From Lathyrus oleraceus (lineage: Eukaryota; Streptophyta; Magnoliopsida; Fabales; Fabaceae), in the NCBI RefSeq assembly GCF_024323335.1, contig NC_066582.1:95635444-95699443 (forward strand): a stretch of 64,000 nt of DNA, in the 5' to 3' direction. Shown in pieces: positions 1 through 12,829 of this stretch. How positions within the stretch are numbered: position 1 is the first letter of the stretch; each line of letters begins with the position of its first letter. The notes beneath the pieces were generated by a model that worked only from the letters and a program-made list of their open reading frames with translations, searched no databases and was not told the origin of the DNA. The position numbers and the translations under genes were made by a program.

Positions 1-2
1 GT

Positions 3-570
3 GTGTATGATGGTGTTCATATTATTGATTCTTGTGGTGAGTTCTCCAATGTGCCTCTTCTCGGTACATGTGGCGGAATTAACTACAACCCTGTTTTGGC
101 TCGCCGTCAACTTGGGTTCCCCTTAAAGGATAAACCTAACAACGTTTTGTTGGAAGGTGTGTTCTTTCAAGAGGGTAAAGATCCCCAGAACTTGAAGGGC
201 AGGATGGTCCGCGCCTGGCGCAAAGTTCATAAGAAGGGAAGGAAAGAGCTTGGTCTGAAGAATTGCATTGCTTTGGAACCCTACACCGCTTGGGTGAGGA
301 AGAGAGCTTTGGAGTACCGCATGCCCTATGATTATCCAAGACCTACCCCTATGGTTATGGTTGGGCCTTCAACCCTCCCTAATCAAGGAGTATAGGAGTT
401 GAGAGATGAAGACCGGTCGCGTGCTTGGGTTCGTGAGCGAGAGGAACTACTTCAGTAGCTCAAAGATAAGGATGCAGTGATAGAGTTTCTAGAGCATCAG
501 GTCATTGATGAGCCTGATGATGTGGTTACTTCTCTTCTTCCTCAGTCATTCAGCTCAAAGATAAAAATAG
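3..570 (+). pseudogene. Ogre ORF1 fragment, C-terminal part
   Basis: The frame open from base 3 aligns with the C-terminal half of the ORF1 at 40250-40780 in this window, sharing SCGEF, GGINYNP, ARRQL, EGKDPQ and STLPNQ in the same order. It continues in frame through a TAG at 393-395 and another at 456-458 into a charged helical stretch (KDKDAVIEFLE) that corresponds to the ORF1 tail. Homology fades between about 545 and 580, where a minus-strand retrotransposon leader begins. ORF1 is the extra gene of Ogre elements upstream of gag; its function is unknown. The copy is partial (its start lies off the window) and decayed. It belongs to a different Ogre copy from the host element. Confidence 0.8.
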
Positions 571-585
571 TATGTTGGCAGTTCA

Positions 586-603
586 TCCCCAGCAGAGTCG
601 CCA
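586..603 (-). promoter_or_regulatory. Primer binding site of minus-strand Ogre (tRNA-Arg type)
   Basis: Read on the minus strand this is TGGCGACTCTGCTGGGGA, six bases past the LTR end at 610. The same 18-mer occurs beside the young Ogre LTR at 27050-27067. Ogre elements prime reverse transcription from tRNA-Arg. Its presence shows that the LTR at 610-5010 is a 5' LTR followed by internal sequence, not a solo LTR. Only about 20-40 bases of leader remain before the junction with the plus-strand ORF1 fragment. Confidence 0.85.
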
Positions 604-3137
604 CTTTTCTGTAGCAGGGTATTCGTTACCTTACGGTTTATTGACTAAACCAAAAGTAAACATACAATTCGAGTCGCCACCACACTTTTATTTGTCCAAA
701 GGAAAGGCTAAAAAGCGAACAAAATCCAAGTAAGAAGTTTTATCAAATCAAAAACTAATAAAAATGTCAGAGATCTGGGTAAGGGGGTTGGTTATGAAAT
801 GGGAAGGTTTTACGCACTGAAAACATCCTTAGTACTCTAAGGGAACCTCTTTTTGCAAATGTGCATTGTAGGTTGGTATTTGTGAAAATATGTACAAAAG
901 ATTGGGGGGATAAGAAGAGAATGAATTATATTTACAATTTTGTTGTTTGAATGGATGAACCCATTGTCTACGTACCATCACAAAGGTAGGATCAAAACCT
1001 CATAGTTCGGGATAAAAATCTCAAAGATTGGTGAATCGATTTGATCAAAAGCCTTAAGGTATTTTGTTATCAAAGGGAGAAAACTCAACCTAAACCAACA
1101 ATCCACCATGTGAGGAAGGCTTCAACATACTAGTGAGGGGTTAACCCTATAATAAGTATGGAAGACTTATAATCCAACCACTAAGGATAAGGTGAGGTTT
1201 ACATCAACCACTATGATAACTCAAACCTATGACTAATGTTTGTGAAAAGGTTTTAAAAAGGTGGACATTGGAACCACAAAATCAACTTGAAGTGAGTTGT
1301 ATTTACAAGTTAGATTTATTTACAAAATGAAGTCAAAGTTGAATTAAGATTTATTCACAATGAGTATTGATGAAAAGATTTTGAAAAGTCAAAGGCATAA
1401 GGCCTAGGTTTATAATTTTGAAAACCATGTCAAAGTTTGCACAAAAAGAGTTTGGCTTGGGTTAGAGTGGAGAGAAGAAGAGAAGGGCTAGTCCTAAAGC
1501 ATACAAAGATAAGAGAAGAGATAAAACCCTTGGAGTTCCTTTTCTTGAAATCATAGAGATGATTCAAGATGCTCCTTTCCTTTGGACTTAGCAAACACAA
1601 TCAAGCAATCAAACAATATTTTCAAGCTCCTAGGATCTCCATTTGGCTTGTCTCTCTTAACTTGGCTACTCATGACAATGGTCCTCCTTACTATCTCAAG
1701 ATGGAATCCCTATCACACAAGAGCAAACATCAAAAGGTTCACAACACAATAAGAGGAATGGACAAAGAAAAAGTTTTGGAAAGGAAGTCCTTTGAAGTCA
1801 ACTTTTACCATTTAGCATTCTAAAGGCATGAGGCCTAGTTGCTCTTCAACAAATTTAGCATTATAAAGGCATGAGGCCTAGTTGCTCTTGAACTCCTTTA
1901 AGCATGGGTAAGTCCTAATTCTAAGTCCTTTTTCCTTTTTGCATTGGGTTCACACAAACAAAGACAAAATAATAACAAGGCAACAATATATTTATATACA
2001 ATAATGAGCTCAAATGAGCAAAAGGAAAATGGCATAAACATAAAATATGTGCTCAAATTAAAGTTAGTAGTTAGTGTGGTTATGTTAGTTGGGCATAAGA
2101 CAATTTAGCGCTATGTTAAGCAATCGTAAATGGACTGATGTAGTAGTCACACCTATCTGAGGTTGGTCAATAAAACTATAGGCAAATAAACACAAGTTAG
2201 AGATCATGACTAGTAAGCCAAGCTCCTAAAACTTGCCATGCCAAAAGAAAAGAGAAAGGCATTGTATGGACTTTAGGCTTTTTGCTTGACGAAGAAGCAA
2301 CCTATCTTGGACACAAAGCAACTCACTTGATCTTAGATCAAGTTGAGTTTGATTTGGATCAAAGAAGGTTAAACCTCTCATTTGTCAAGACCAACCATAA
2401 GACATTAACTCATTGACCAAAGATAAAAAGAAATGGGATGAAGATGAAATGAATGGAAAGAGAATTCGAATATCAAACACAATTGGTCAAAACTGAATCA
2501 AATCATCATCAACCAATGTTAAACAGAAGAGAAATGAAGGTTACAAGTCAACAAATCAAACATATTTTTTTTGCATTTTTTGAATTAAAATAAAATGTAA
2601 AACAAAATGAACAAAATATGGTCAAACCTCAAATTTAATTCAAATCAACTTGAACAAGTCCAATTAAATTCTCATAGGCCAATTAAATTCAAATCAACTT
2701 TAATTCAAATCAACTTTGACAAAAAAATTCAACAATTTTTGAAATCAGAAACTATTTTAAAACTATTAAAAACAATAAAAAATAACACAAATGAACTAAA
2801 ATCTCAAATAAATCTCAAATCAATTAAGAAATTGATGAGACTATTTTTCATTGACTTCTCGTGATCCACATGTGTTAAGAAAATATTTTTGGATTTTTCA
2901 GATATCAAAAAGTATTTTAAAATGAATTAAAACTATTAAAAACCAAATAATTCACAAAAACTATTAAATGAAATCAAAAAAATAATTAAAAATCAAAATA
3001 TGAAACTAGATTTTTCAAGAATTTTTTTGGCATTGGTCTCATATTTTTGTGACTTCAAATAAAATATTTATGAATTTTTGAAAATAAAAGGAATTAAAGG
3101 GAATTAATCAGAAAATAAGAAAAAGCAAAAAATGCGC

Positions 3138-3184
3138 AGCCACAAGATTGTCTCATTAATTGACGTGGCACATATCTCATGGCT
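3138..3184 (-). other. Conserved LTR hairpin (copy in LTR A)
   Basis: The arms are 3138-3148 and 3174-3184. As minus-strand RNA the arms pair at 11 positions, two of them G-U wobbles; the plus strand would have C-A mismatches at the same places. The loop holds GCCACGTCAATTAATGAG, nearly the loop of the hairpins at 37221-37262 and 62462-62507. Confidence 0.6.
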
Positions 3185-3882
3185 CAGAGGCGCGGTCATG
3201 TGGTATACGTGAGTCAAGCGCATCACACATAGAATTAGAATAAGTCCACATAATGGAAGGCCACGATTATAACGTTTAAACAAGATCCAATGGACCTGAA
3301 GCTCCCACGTGGGGATGATGGTGGAAACCACCATCTTCTTCGGCCAGACAACTGATTTCGGCCACCACGCGCAGGGAATCAAATGTTAATTAAAATGAAA
3401 AAGCAAGGTATCAAAATGAAGCTGGGGTGATGTACATCACCCCTGTAACCATGGATCCTTCTCAATGTTCCTATTTAGAGAGAAGTAAGAGCTTGAGATC
3501 ATGGTACTTGATCTGAAATGGCACGATTTGCAAAATTGAGACCACCACTAGCCTGCCTCATGCTTCAGGACTTCAGAAAACAACAAAAACCAAAGCAATT
3601 CACATTGTATAGCAAGATCTAGATCAAGAAAAATTGAGGTTCTACCTCTGAAATGCAACTTCAAATAGCACGAATTCTTCAAGCTTTTGATCCAATCTTG
3701 ATCTGGAAATGTACTGATGATGCAAGGCTAAGGAATTATGCTTTGAAATTCAACTAAGAATGTTGAAATTCAAGCTTGAAATTGAAAATGAAAACTGAAA
3801 TTCCTTTAGGTGAGGGTTTGGTTTTCAATCCAGCAGCCTTTCAGATCTCCTTCAGGTTTCTTTTTGAATGAGCATGAGCTTC

Positions 3883-3890
3883 TATTTAAA
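3883..3890 (-). promoter_or_regulatory. Probable TATA box of LTR A
   Basis: TTTAAATA on the minus strand, 699 bases upstream of the conserved hairpin in transcript orientation. The other Ogre-family LTRs in this window have a TATA-like octamer at a comparable distance. Confidence 0.45.
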
Positions 3891-5010
3891 GCTGGAATGG
3901 ATGCAAGGCTGTGTTTTGCTCGTGTGCATGAAACTTGGATCCTTCATGCATGGGCCTATACAGGCGCGTGCAAAGCCCGAGAAGGAATGGAAATGCATGC
4001 TGAGATCAAATGTGGTTGAATTGGACATGCACAAGAGGTTGCACAAGCTTGCATTCCAAGTTATGATGTGAATTGCAAAAATGAGCATAGACATTAAGCT
4101 CTTCGAAACTGCCACATGGAAAATCCAAATATGGTCATGTGAGTAATGGTTGGAAAGCTCTTGAAATAAGGAACAAAAGTCATGTTGGGCAAAAATTCAT
4201 TTGGCAATTGGAAATTTATGAAAACTGGCTGTGAAGTTTAGGGTACAAAACATGTTTAGGTTCCCCTTTGAAAAATTTGCCAAAAATAAGCAACTTCAAG
4301 CCCTTCTGTTTCAATGATGCAAGCCTCAAATGGAAAAACCTTCAACATCAAAGTTGTATATCTTTTCAAGATGATCAATTTAAACTCAAATTGTGCATCA
4401 TTTGGATTTTTCATGAAAAAGTTATGGGCACTTGAAGTTGGACATTTTTCAAATTCAATGGCTTTGGTCCAAAGTGACCTATAATGTTTTGTATTATCAC
4501 ATGTGTTTCTTTTAGGATTATGAAATTTTGTCCAACATAACATTTGACGTAGACATCTTAAGCTTTCCAATGCATTTGGTCGCACAGATGAATTAGGGTT
4601 TCCTTGAGAGACAAACCTCAAACCCTTTGACTTGCTTGGATCAAAATGATGAATTGAGATGCTAGGGAGGCATATATTGTGGATGAGAGCTTTGGGGACC
4701 ATTGCCATGCTTGCCTTCATCTTCTCTTGGCCATATCTTTGCACAAAGGATCTCCTAGAAGCTTTTTTGACCTTGTGATTGCTCAAGCTACAAACAATAA
4801 ATGTTAGTGACATATTTTTGTTCTTTTGGTTAGTAAATAAAATGAGAAAAGCACTAGTACATAATTCAAGCATGCTTGGTGATCTCAAACCACTCACAAG
4901 AGGTCCCACCCAAAGGCAAGGGGAACCAAGATGCCTATGATCCTTGAGGCTTTGCAAATGCAGTGTTATGATGCCATGAGGGATCTTAGGGCCAAAATTG
5001 GGGTCTTACA

Positions 5011-5475
5011 AGGTTGAGCTTTCTTCATGATCAAGGCACAGTCAATGCACAGTTGAACTAGGGTTTCCTTGGGAAACAATCCTCAAGCCCTTTGGGTTAT
5101 CTTGATCAAATTGGCAAATTTACATGCTTGGGATACATATATGATGATTAGGAACTTTGTGGACCATTGTCATGCTTGCTCTCATCTTCATCTAGCCACT
5201 TTATTGAGCTTAGGAGCCTCCTAGGAGCATTGGAGCACATGATCACTTGAGCTTCAAAACAAAAAGAGTTAGTGACATATTTTTGTGCTTTTGGTTAGTA
5301 AACAAAATAATAAAATCAATAATATACAATTCAATCATACTTGGTGGTCTCCAAACACTCATACAAGTCCCACTCTAGGGTTAAGGAGCCAAACATGTTA
5401 TGATCCTTGAGGCAATGCAATGAGTAAATGATATGATACCATGAAGGATCTTAGGATCAAAATTAGGGTCTTACA
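5011..5475 (-). repeat. Partial second Ogre LTR (LTR B, U3 terminal 465 bases)
   Basis: This block repeats the sequence pattern of 4580-5010 (same order of landmarks: AGGGTTTCC, ACCATTG-CATGCTTG, GTTAGTGACATATTTTTG) and ends again with GGGTCTTACA. It is therefore the start of another minus-strand LTR abutting LTR A. The simplest reading is that LTR A inserted into LTR B, and LTR B earlier inserted near the end of the host Ogre left LTR. TACCG (5476-5480) would be one copy of LTR B's target duplication; the rest lies off the window. Confidence 0.7.
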
Positions 5476-5494
5476 TACCGCTACAGAAATTAAG

Positions 5495-5512
5495 TGGAGA
5501 CTCTGTTGGGGA
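5495..5512 (+). promoter_or_regulatory. Primer binding site of host Ogre
   Basis: TGGAGACTCTGTTGGGGA, differing at two positions (C to A, C to T) from the 18-mer shared by LTR A and the young Ogre. It lies ten bases after the LTR end at 5485. The two changes fit an old, decayed copy. Confidence 0.85.
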
Positions 5513-6362
5513 GTAGTCCTCGGTGGATTTAGCCTACTTTTTATATGTATAGAATTGTATATTTGATGTTTGTATATTTGTTTGTGTGATATAATTTGCT
5601 TATTGTGCTTTGTGATCTCTGAGTGGTGAGATAAGATCTAACCCGAACTTGAGTGCAATTAAGATAGTAGGATGGTATAGTCATGTTCGACTTGTGTGGA
5701 GTAGTCCTTAACAAGTTGGCTTGAGACCCATCTACTCAGTGGAGACCCTTTTTGAGTTATTGGTGTCACACAAGTTATTTGTGGTTAGTCATTACTTTCT
5801 CTACTTTGGGGCCCGAGAAGCTGAGGAGCGTAGAACATTTAACCCAACTTGGCCTATTTAGGACGTAGTGCAGAGATTTTTCAGGAGTAGACTTGATAAC
5901 AGTTGTTACGCGATACTACACTCATACGAGTTTCTCTTGAGAATATTATGGGCTGATGAGTCAGTCATCCTAACCTGTAATATCCGAAAGATGGAATTAA
6001 GACTCTGGGAACTTTTTAGAACATGATCTAAAGGTTTTATCTTTAGTACACTCCTTTGGGATGGTTCTTAACCTGGATCCATGCTCGTGACTCACAACAA
6101 ACCCTTTGATTCTTGGTTGATCCAATCAAGTCTTGTCAATATCAATGGAACTTGGGTGTTGATAAGGTGAAAACCATAATACACCAAAATGGATGATTTA
6201 TCTTGACAATGACTTGATTCATCCCTTTACCTTTGTTTTTTTGCCTTGTGTGTGATCCTTTATTTGTGATTGTTGCATTCATGCATCCATGCGCATCATA
6301 ACATTCATCACATGAAAAATAACTTCAAGGAACTGAGGTTTTATTTGCAAATATTTTCAAAC

Positions 6363-6367
6363 CATGG
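6363..6367. repeat. Target-site duplication CATGG, left copy
   Basis: CATGG before the LTR start TGTAGCGG at 6368; the matching CATGG is at 39482-39486, right after the other end. Both flanks carry the host ORF1 start context, so the insertion duplicated the ATG. Confidence 0.85.
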
Positions 6368-7427
6368 TGTAGCGGTAAATTCATGATCATCAAGGTATTG
6401 ATAAGTTAGAGATCAAATAACAAGAGTCTCCACCGTGCTTTTATTATTTCCAAGGGAAAATGGAAAAAGTACGAACAAAACCCAAAAGTAAGAAGTTTTC
6501 AAATCAAAACTAATAAAAAGTCAGAGATCACAGGTAAGGGGGTTGGTTACACAGAGGGAAGATGTTAGCACCCAAAGTGTCCTTAGTACTCCTAGGGAGC
6601 CCTTTTTGTGTGCATATGTATTTTGTACAAAGTGATGTTTACAAACAAATAGAATGGGGGGATGAGAAAAGTATTCATTAATTATATTTTTGTGTTTGAC
6701 AAGACCTTCGGTCTTGTGCCTATGTACCAAAAAAAAATGATAGATCAAAACCTCGTAGTTCGTGATACAAATTTCAAAATGGATGCATTGATTTTAACAA
6801 AATTTAAGTTTGAAAGGCACAAAGGCCTAAACTGGTTTGAATGAGTTAGTTCTTTTTGGCTTTTTTAAAATTTTAAGTCAAGTATGGTCAAGTTTATTTA
6901 CAAGTTTGATTTAAGAAAAGAAGTTTTAAAAACGCAATGGCATAAGGCCAAAGTTTCTATCGTTTTTTGCAAAAGTGGTCAAAGTTTAGAACAAAAATAG
7001 TTCACACAAAGAAGATTTTGAAAAATGGAGGGAGAGATTTTGAAATTAAAGAAATGGGGAGAAGATGAAGAGACTAATCCTATGTACAAAATTAAAAGTT
7101 GAGAGTTGAAAAGATCTGACCAAGTGGGTAGCAATCCAATAGAAAAAAATGTCAATAGAAACCCAGAATTCCCTTGGACTTTCAGAATCAAGCAACACAC
7201 AAATGCACAATTATATTATCTTGAAGAACAAGGCATCAAATAAAGATGGCACATCCAAGCTTATCCGTTCCATGATCTTCTCCAAAATAGCCCATGCAAC
7301 AGATGAATTCCACAAGTCACAGGTTAAAAATAACAACTTCACAATGATCATATTGCAGATGAACTTAGAGATGTATTCAAAGATGTATAAGATGAATCTC
7401 AAATTGCAAGGACTTGATTTCTCAACA

Positions 7428-7432
7428 AGTTG
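7428..7432. repeat. Target-site duplication AGTTG, left copy (copia)
   Basis: AGTTG directly precedes the copia LTR start at 7433; the matching AGTTG is at 35828-35832. Confidence 0.88.
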
Positions 7433-8934
7433 TGAAATTCTGGTATAGTCAGAGTTCAGATGTTCTACACGAAGTCATGACATCTGATCCAACATTATTA
7501 CTTATACAACAAGACAGTTAGAAAAATTAAAGCCCAGTACTCATATGCACACAGTCCCAGATGTCACTACATCTGCTACTCTACCACCATGGACAGAAGA
7601 ACATCCAGTTTTGTCCATCTAGAACAACGACACAGTAGAGATCAAACATGGCACTTATGTTTATTAATCCTGCCCAGTTATCAGCATGATGTCTCAACAT
7701 TGATTTGAACATCATATGTTCCAACATTACAAAAGGATGAACTGTAACAGACCAACCAGTCTATCAGTAACAACAGTCAATAATGAATGTCATAACATTC
7801 TGTTTTGCAATCAGACTGCAGGCTATGTGTCAAGTCTGTTATTCTCTTCATAAACAGACTAGAAACAGACTGAGGTATAACAAACAAAATATAGTGTGCA
7901 GAAGGTAAAAACACCAGTAATTGTTACCCAGTTCGGTACAACGTTACCTACTCTAGGGGCATACCAAGCCAGGAAGAAGATCCACTATTAGTAGTATTAA
8001 TTCAGAGTTAAACTCCCCCGTTTATAACTCCTCACTTAATCCCTACCCAATGCAATCTATACCTAGGCACTCCTAGATAGAAACCTCCAGTTTCCATTCC
8101 TATCATTACAAGTACCATGTAATGTTTAAACAACTTGAACTTGCTTCACAACTTCGTTCAAGAACATAACCACTCTTGCCTACAGGCTTTGAGTTACAAA
8201 TAATCTCATGCTTTCAAGCACTGAGAAACACTTGGTAACCTTCCCACGGGTTGGGAGGTTTACCTCACACATACCCCTAATTTTTACATTGTTTGAGGCT
8301 TACAAAACCTAGGTTACAGTCTGCTATTTATAACCTAACCACCCAACTGGATTTAGGCCTTCAGAAACCGCAGCAAGCTTTTCCTTTGCTGTCACAAAGC
8401 TGGCAGAATTCTTCTGCTACAATCAAGGTCTTCAATCTTTTATTTCCTAAAAGATCTCCATATTTGGAAACTGTATATTCACCAAATATATTCACCAAAT
8501 CTTCTGATTGAATGCGCCAGCTAGCCGTATCTTCAATCAACCAATGATTGCCATTAATTGTGCAATCACAAAACACCAGACATTCATACTGAATGTTCTG
8601 TGTACAGGATGTCATGACATCGGGTCTGACATCCTGGAAAAATCCTGCATAATCCATATTTCTTTTTATAGCAGGTACAACCATATCAGATACCATGACA
8701 TTGTATATGTCATCTGAAACAATCCTGCATGAACATGTCTTCCATATAAGCTCCAGCAGGTACAACCAATATCAGAAGCCTTGTCATTGTATGTGGCATT
8801 CTGAAACAATCCTGCTTGCACATGTTCTCTAACTCCAGCAGGTACATAGGATATCTCATGTTAAGACATCACACATGACATCTTGTGAACACTCTTTGTT
8901 TTACCAAAATTCCAGCCAACACTTAGAATCAACA
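7433..8934 (-). repeat. Copia 3' LTR
   Basis: On the minus strand it starts TGTTGATTC (8934) and ends ATTTCA (7433). It aligns along its full length with 34325-35827 with about 27 differences by my reading (about 1.8%). It is rich in dyads of the type GATGTC...GACATC, including the perfect palindrome GATGTCATGACATC at 8608-8621. Confidence 0.88.
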
Positions 8935-8946
8935 AACTCCCCCTTT
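8935..8946 (-). promoter_or_regulatory. Copia polypurine tract
   Basis: AAAGGGGGAGTT on the minus strand, immediately before the 3' LTR start. Similar G5-containing tracts lie further inside near 9100, 9190, 9360 and 9655, as reported for Sireviruses, which carry multiple tracts. Confidence 0.8.
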
Positions 8947-10463
8947 GGCAAATTTTGGCTAAAACATATATCTGTCCTTTTTGTTCACAAGGCAAACTAT
9001 CAGTAGTTAAACAACTTAACAGTAGTTTAATCAGCAGCAGAAGCAAAACAATTACTAGCTATGGCTACTAGTAATACACACATGCACAAGGGTACTTCTC
9101 CTCCCCCTAAATCTGTGCAACAACAACAGAATTACTAGTTATGGATGCAACTAGTAAGACACACAAATGCACAATGCACAAGTGTACTTCTTCTCCCCCT
9201 AAATTTGTGCATTCACCAAATATAACAGCTACTGTAACTCCAGCACCTGTACCAGCCAGAATGTCATACTGACATCTGCTTCAACATCAACACCTGTGCA
9301 CCTCTTTCAATAATAGTTGTACTTCTGTTCAGCCACATCCAACTTCCATATCAAGCACTTCTCCCCCTTTTTAGTCAAAATTGACCAAAGGTGACCAATC
9401 AGACAAAATAAATGTCTATTAGCCTAGCAGAGAAAGTTAAAACTGATGTTATAACATTAAGCATGTTAAAACAAAATATTCAGGAAGTACACAACTTTTC
9501 AAGGTAATGTCATGACATCCGGTCAAACATTCTTCTGCTCACTCAGCCTTGACATACACCCCATCATCCCACTAACTAACACGGTGCCATACCTTGTTAT
9601 CTGAGAACCCATAGACCACAAGCTTGATGATTACTTGCAGTGCAAAGACAGAACTCCCCCTGTCATGAACAACCAACTCTCCTCTTGAAACTTGGAGATC
9701 ACACATGAACATATCCAACACCCCAAAGTTGGGCCTTCACATACTTCCTGATTCAAAGAGAACCCAGACAACTTGATGAATGGAAAACATAAGACGCATC
9801 TTCATGTCTTCAAGAGCACACTCCCTGTTCAACCCTCTTGGCCGAACACATCCATACCCTATGACTATCTCTCTTCTAACCAGAACAGAAAACCACTTCA
9901 CAATATAACACCATCTGATATTCTTCAGATATCACTGAATCACAAGCTTGATCCAGACAAAGATTGGGACATATGCATTCTCATCCCATTACAAGAGATA
10001 ATCTTCCATAGATAGCTCAGAACTCCTTCCACAAGCTCCAAGAGATGAATAGAAAACACCTCCTATTGTCTTCAACTTACTCCTTTTCTGCTCAAGGTAA
10101 TTTATCTCAGACCTTCCTCAAGAATAATCAGCTGCCATAAGTTGATTGTCTTGATTCTTCGAACTCACTTCTGAGATAGACCAAATGCCACTGGTTGATT
10201 ACCTCCTTCATGAATCCTCATATGAAAAAGTCAAATGCCATTCTTTGACCTCTCCACGTTTATCAGACTTCTCCCAAAGATATTCTGACCTTCCAAATGA
10301 GACTTGAACTTCAAGCTACATGTTGAACAAAACTTAGATTTTCCAAGACATGAACATGTAACATCCTCTCCATCCAACAACCCCAAAGAACTGCAACGAG
10401 AACGATCTTTTTGAAGTATCCAATCTACAACCCTGTAGACCCTTCTATCTCAAGTTGATGTGC
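8947..10463 (-). other. Copia internal region, 3' part, no recognisable gene
   Basis: About 1.5 kb between the 3' LTR and the nested Ogre. It holds the extra polypurine-like tracts but no frame long or conserved enough to name. Short open frames (for example 9773-10015 on the plus strand) look like chance. Confidence 0.6.
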
Positions 10464-10468
10464 CACTT
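10464..10468. repeat. Target-site duplication CACTT, left copy (young Ogre)
   Basis: CACTT directly precedes the LTR start TGTCGCATCC; the identical CACTT follows the other LTR at 32100-32104. Confidence 0.92.
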
Positions 10469-10866
10469 TGTCGCATCCGCGAAAAAACAACCGGCGGGAC
10501 TCAAATAAAAACACAACACAGAGCCGCCACTGCGCGTTATTTATCCCAAAGTAGGGAAAGGAAACGCTCAGAGAAACCTGGAAAGGAAATGGTCTTGCGA
10601 CCAAAGAGAAAGGGTAAGGGAGTCGGTTACGCAAGGGGAAGGTATTAGCACCCCTCACGTCCGTCGTACTCGACGGGATCCACGTTCTAAAATAAAGAAT
10701 AGGTTGCTAAAACATCACACACACACACAAGGAAACGCAGGTGGGGTTTAAGAGAAGGGAGCTCGATAGGACGTCGCGTCCTATGCCTACATATCTCGTC
10801 TGGAACGAGAATCAGAGCCACTGTAGTTCGGCTTACGCACGCCAAACAACACACGCACCCAAATAG

Positions 10867-10982
10867 GCAAACGTGGAGCCTGACAACCACTCGATGGAAT
10901 TACGTCAGCATCCGAACCAAAACACATACAAAAGGGCAAACGTGGAGCCCGACAGCCAATCACTGGACTTACGTCAGCATCC
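10867..10982. repeat. Two-copy 69-base tandem repeat in young Ogre LTR
   Basis: Two units (10867-10912 and 10936-10982) share CAAACGTGGAGCC, then TGGA.TTACGTCAGCATCC. The same pair occurs in the other LTR near 27470-27590. Each resembles the TGGACTTA box of other LTRs here, which is single in three LTRs and multiplied in the solo LTR at 48062-48470. Confidence 0.8.
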
Positions 10983-12829
10983 TAACCCAACACACAACAG
11001 ATAACAGGTAAACACACACAAAAAAGAAAAAAAAGTGCCCGGAGAGACCTCGCACGGTCTCCTGCCTACATACCTCGTCTGGAACGAGGATCAGGGCGAT
11101 GTAGTTCCCCCTCAAGGGAAAGAAAATCTAGCCAGAAACCGAGGGAAGACACACTACCAGGGAGCTGGACTCGAGCCTAGTGTTGTCATGCATCGTTACC
11201 CTACGTTCAGGTTTCTACCTACTTGCACAACTGCAAGCTACTCCTATCCAGGAAGCAAGCATACAAGCATACAAACAGAACAACCCAAGCATTTCAAACA
11301 AATATTCACAAAGCACACACTATAACCAATCAAGTGGGCTCAAACAATGGGTTTGACTGCCGAAGCAAGTCATCTGTACAGGCTGTGTTTGCTCTTAACC
11401 TTGCCATTACGAGGCTAAGGTGAAGCAGATGAAAAGGTGAAGTGAGGATGAGACCTCACAGCTCTTATCCCTAACCAGGGAGAGCTTCTGACAAAGGAGC
11501 GTGGGTCCAGAATGGAGGGACCCTTCTACGCTCAAAGACTCTGACTCGATTGTGCAACAGCACGAGATCTTGAGTTTGTGTCCCAATGCATCAACACACA
11601 GCCGTGTGAGCAGAGGGACGACTCACAGAATAGTGGGGGATAGATTGCATATCCCTTGGCTTCCACCAATTGCCTCATAGAGGACTTCACCTGCTTAGGC
11701 ACAATTTTAAACAACCACAATCATTGCCTCTTAAGGAGGACTTCAGACATTTTGCCCGGCCAAATAACAGACCGGGTCTCCAGACTACATGAAGAATAGA
11801 AGTCCTACCTCAAGTGGTTTAAAAACCAAGCAGCAGCAAGCAAGTTCTTAAAGAACTGTAAGCGACTAAATGTACCTGAAATCAATCAAGTATCATCAGT
11901 ACTCAGACAGACAACAATGAACAGCAAATGTTAATCAGTCAGACTATACAAATTAATGCACACAAAGGCAAGCTATAAGCTCAAGCTCAAGCTTCACAAC
12001 CTACAAAACAAATCCCAATTAGTTCTCAACATCAAACAACATCAACTTAATTGACTTGGTTCAATCTCCTTAAGCATTATGCTTTTCATCTTGAAAAAAT
12101 CAAGCAAATGTGAGACACTGGACCCTTAGGCCAAGCCTAGGGTCCAAAAGAGAGAAAAAATTCTAAACAGCAAGGGATCTTCAACCAAAATCAAATTAAT
12201 GCAATTCAAAAGCAAGAGCAATTAATCCCATACTCATATCACTCATCATATTCATTTCATGACCAAAACAAGTCAAACTAGGTCAAACATAACACCAAAC
12301 ATCCAAACAGAATGACTTCAACCAAATCCATATCAAAACAATTCCAAAAATCCTCAAATAATTTACACCTAATCAGGACATATTCAAGGTATAGCATGTC
12401 AATTTTTAGCTCAATTGGACAAAAGGAACTATGTCAATGAAAATCAAGAAAAACAGACACAAATATATGAGCCAAATCACAACATCAACACATGCATTCA
12501 CTTCCAAAATTCATAAGTCAATGAAAACAATAAAGAAATGAATGGGACCAAAACAGGGATGTCCTACAATGTGTCTACAACCAGCATACCAAATTTCATG
12601 TTTATCTAAAACCATATGAGCATTGCACAAAGATATTCCAAACATATGTCACATGAACTTGCACATTTGACCAACAGAGATGAAAAATTCCAATCAAATT
12701 GAAAATGCCACATAAAAATCCAGAAATATTCACATAGCATCTTAACATGTTAATGATCTATCATACAAAATTTCAATCCATTCTAACCAGCATAGGCTAG
12801 GCAAATAATTTCATGAAGTTGTCCTAATT

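Larger units (their letters stand above)
610..5010 (-). repeat. Ogre-family 5' LTR (LTR A)
   Basis: The segment begins TGTAGCAGGG and ends GGGGTCTTACA on the plus strand, so the LTR reads TGTAAGACCCC...CCTGCTACA on the minus strand. Its primer site lies immediately to the left. It aligns in patches with the other LTRs here: a TAGCGCTA box at 2104-2150, a promoter-like TTTAAATA at 3883-3890 and a hairpin at 3138-3184. Short open frames inside it, the longest 233 codons at 4256-4957, have no recognisable domain and overlap LTR sequence shared by other copies; I treat them as chance. The 5 bases after its end are AGGTT; the matching duplication would lie left of the window. Confidence 0.85.
5486..6367 (+). 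other. 5' leader of host Ogre
   Basis: Non-coding leader between the left LTR and ORF1. It contains the primer site at 5495-5512 and then AT-rich sequence with no supported gene. It ends CAAACCATGG at 6367, the sequence around the ORF1 start codon, where the solo LTR inserted. Confidence 0.75.

Noticed and set aside
4256..4957. 233-codon open frame on the minus strand
   Set aside because: It lies in the U3 end of LTR A; related LTR copies do not keep the frame and no domain is recognisable.
8361..8765. 134-codon minus-strand frame in the copia LTR, repeated at 35254-35658
   Set aside because: It lies wholly in the LTR and is duplicated only because the LTR is; no domain. It could be transcribed but I see no evidence it is a gene.
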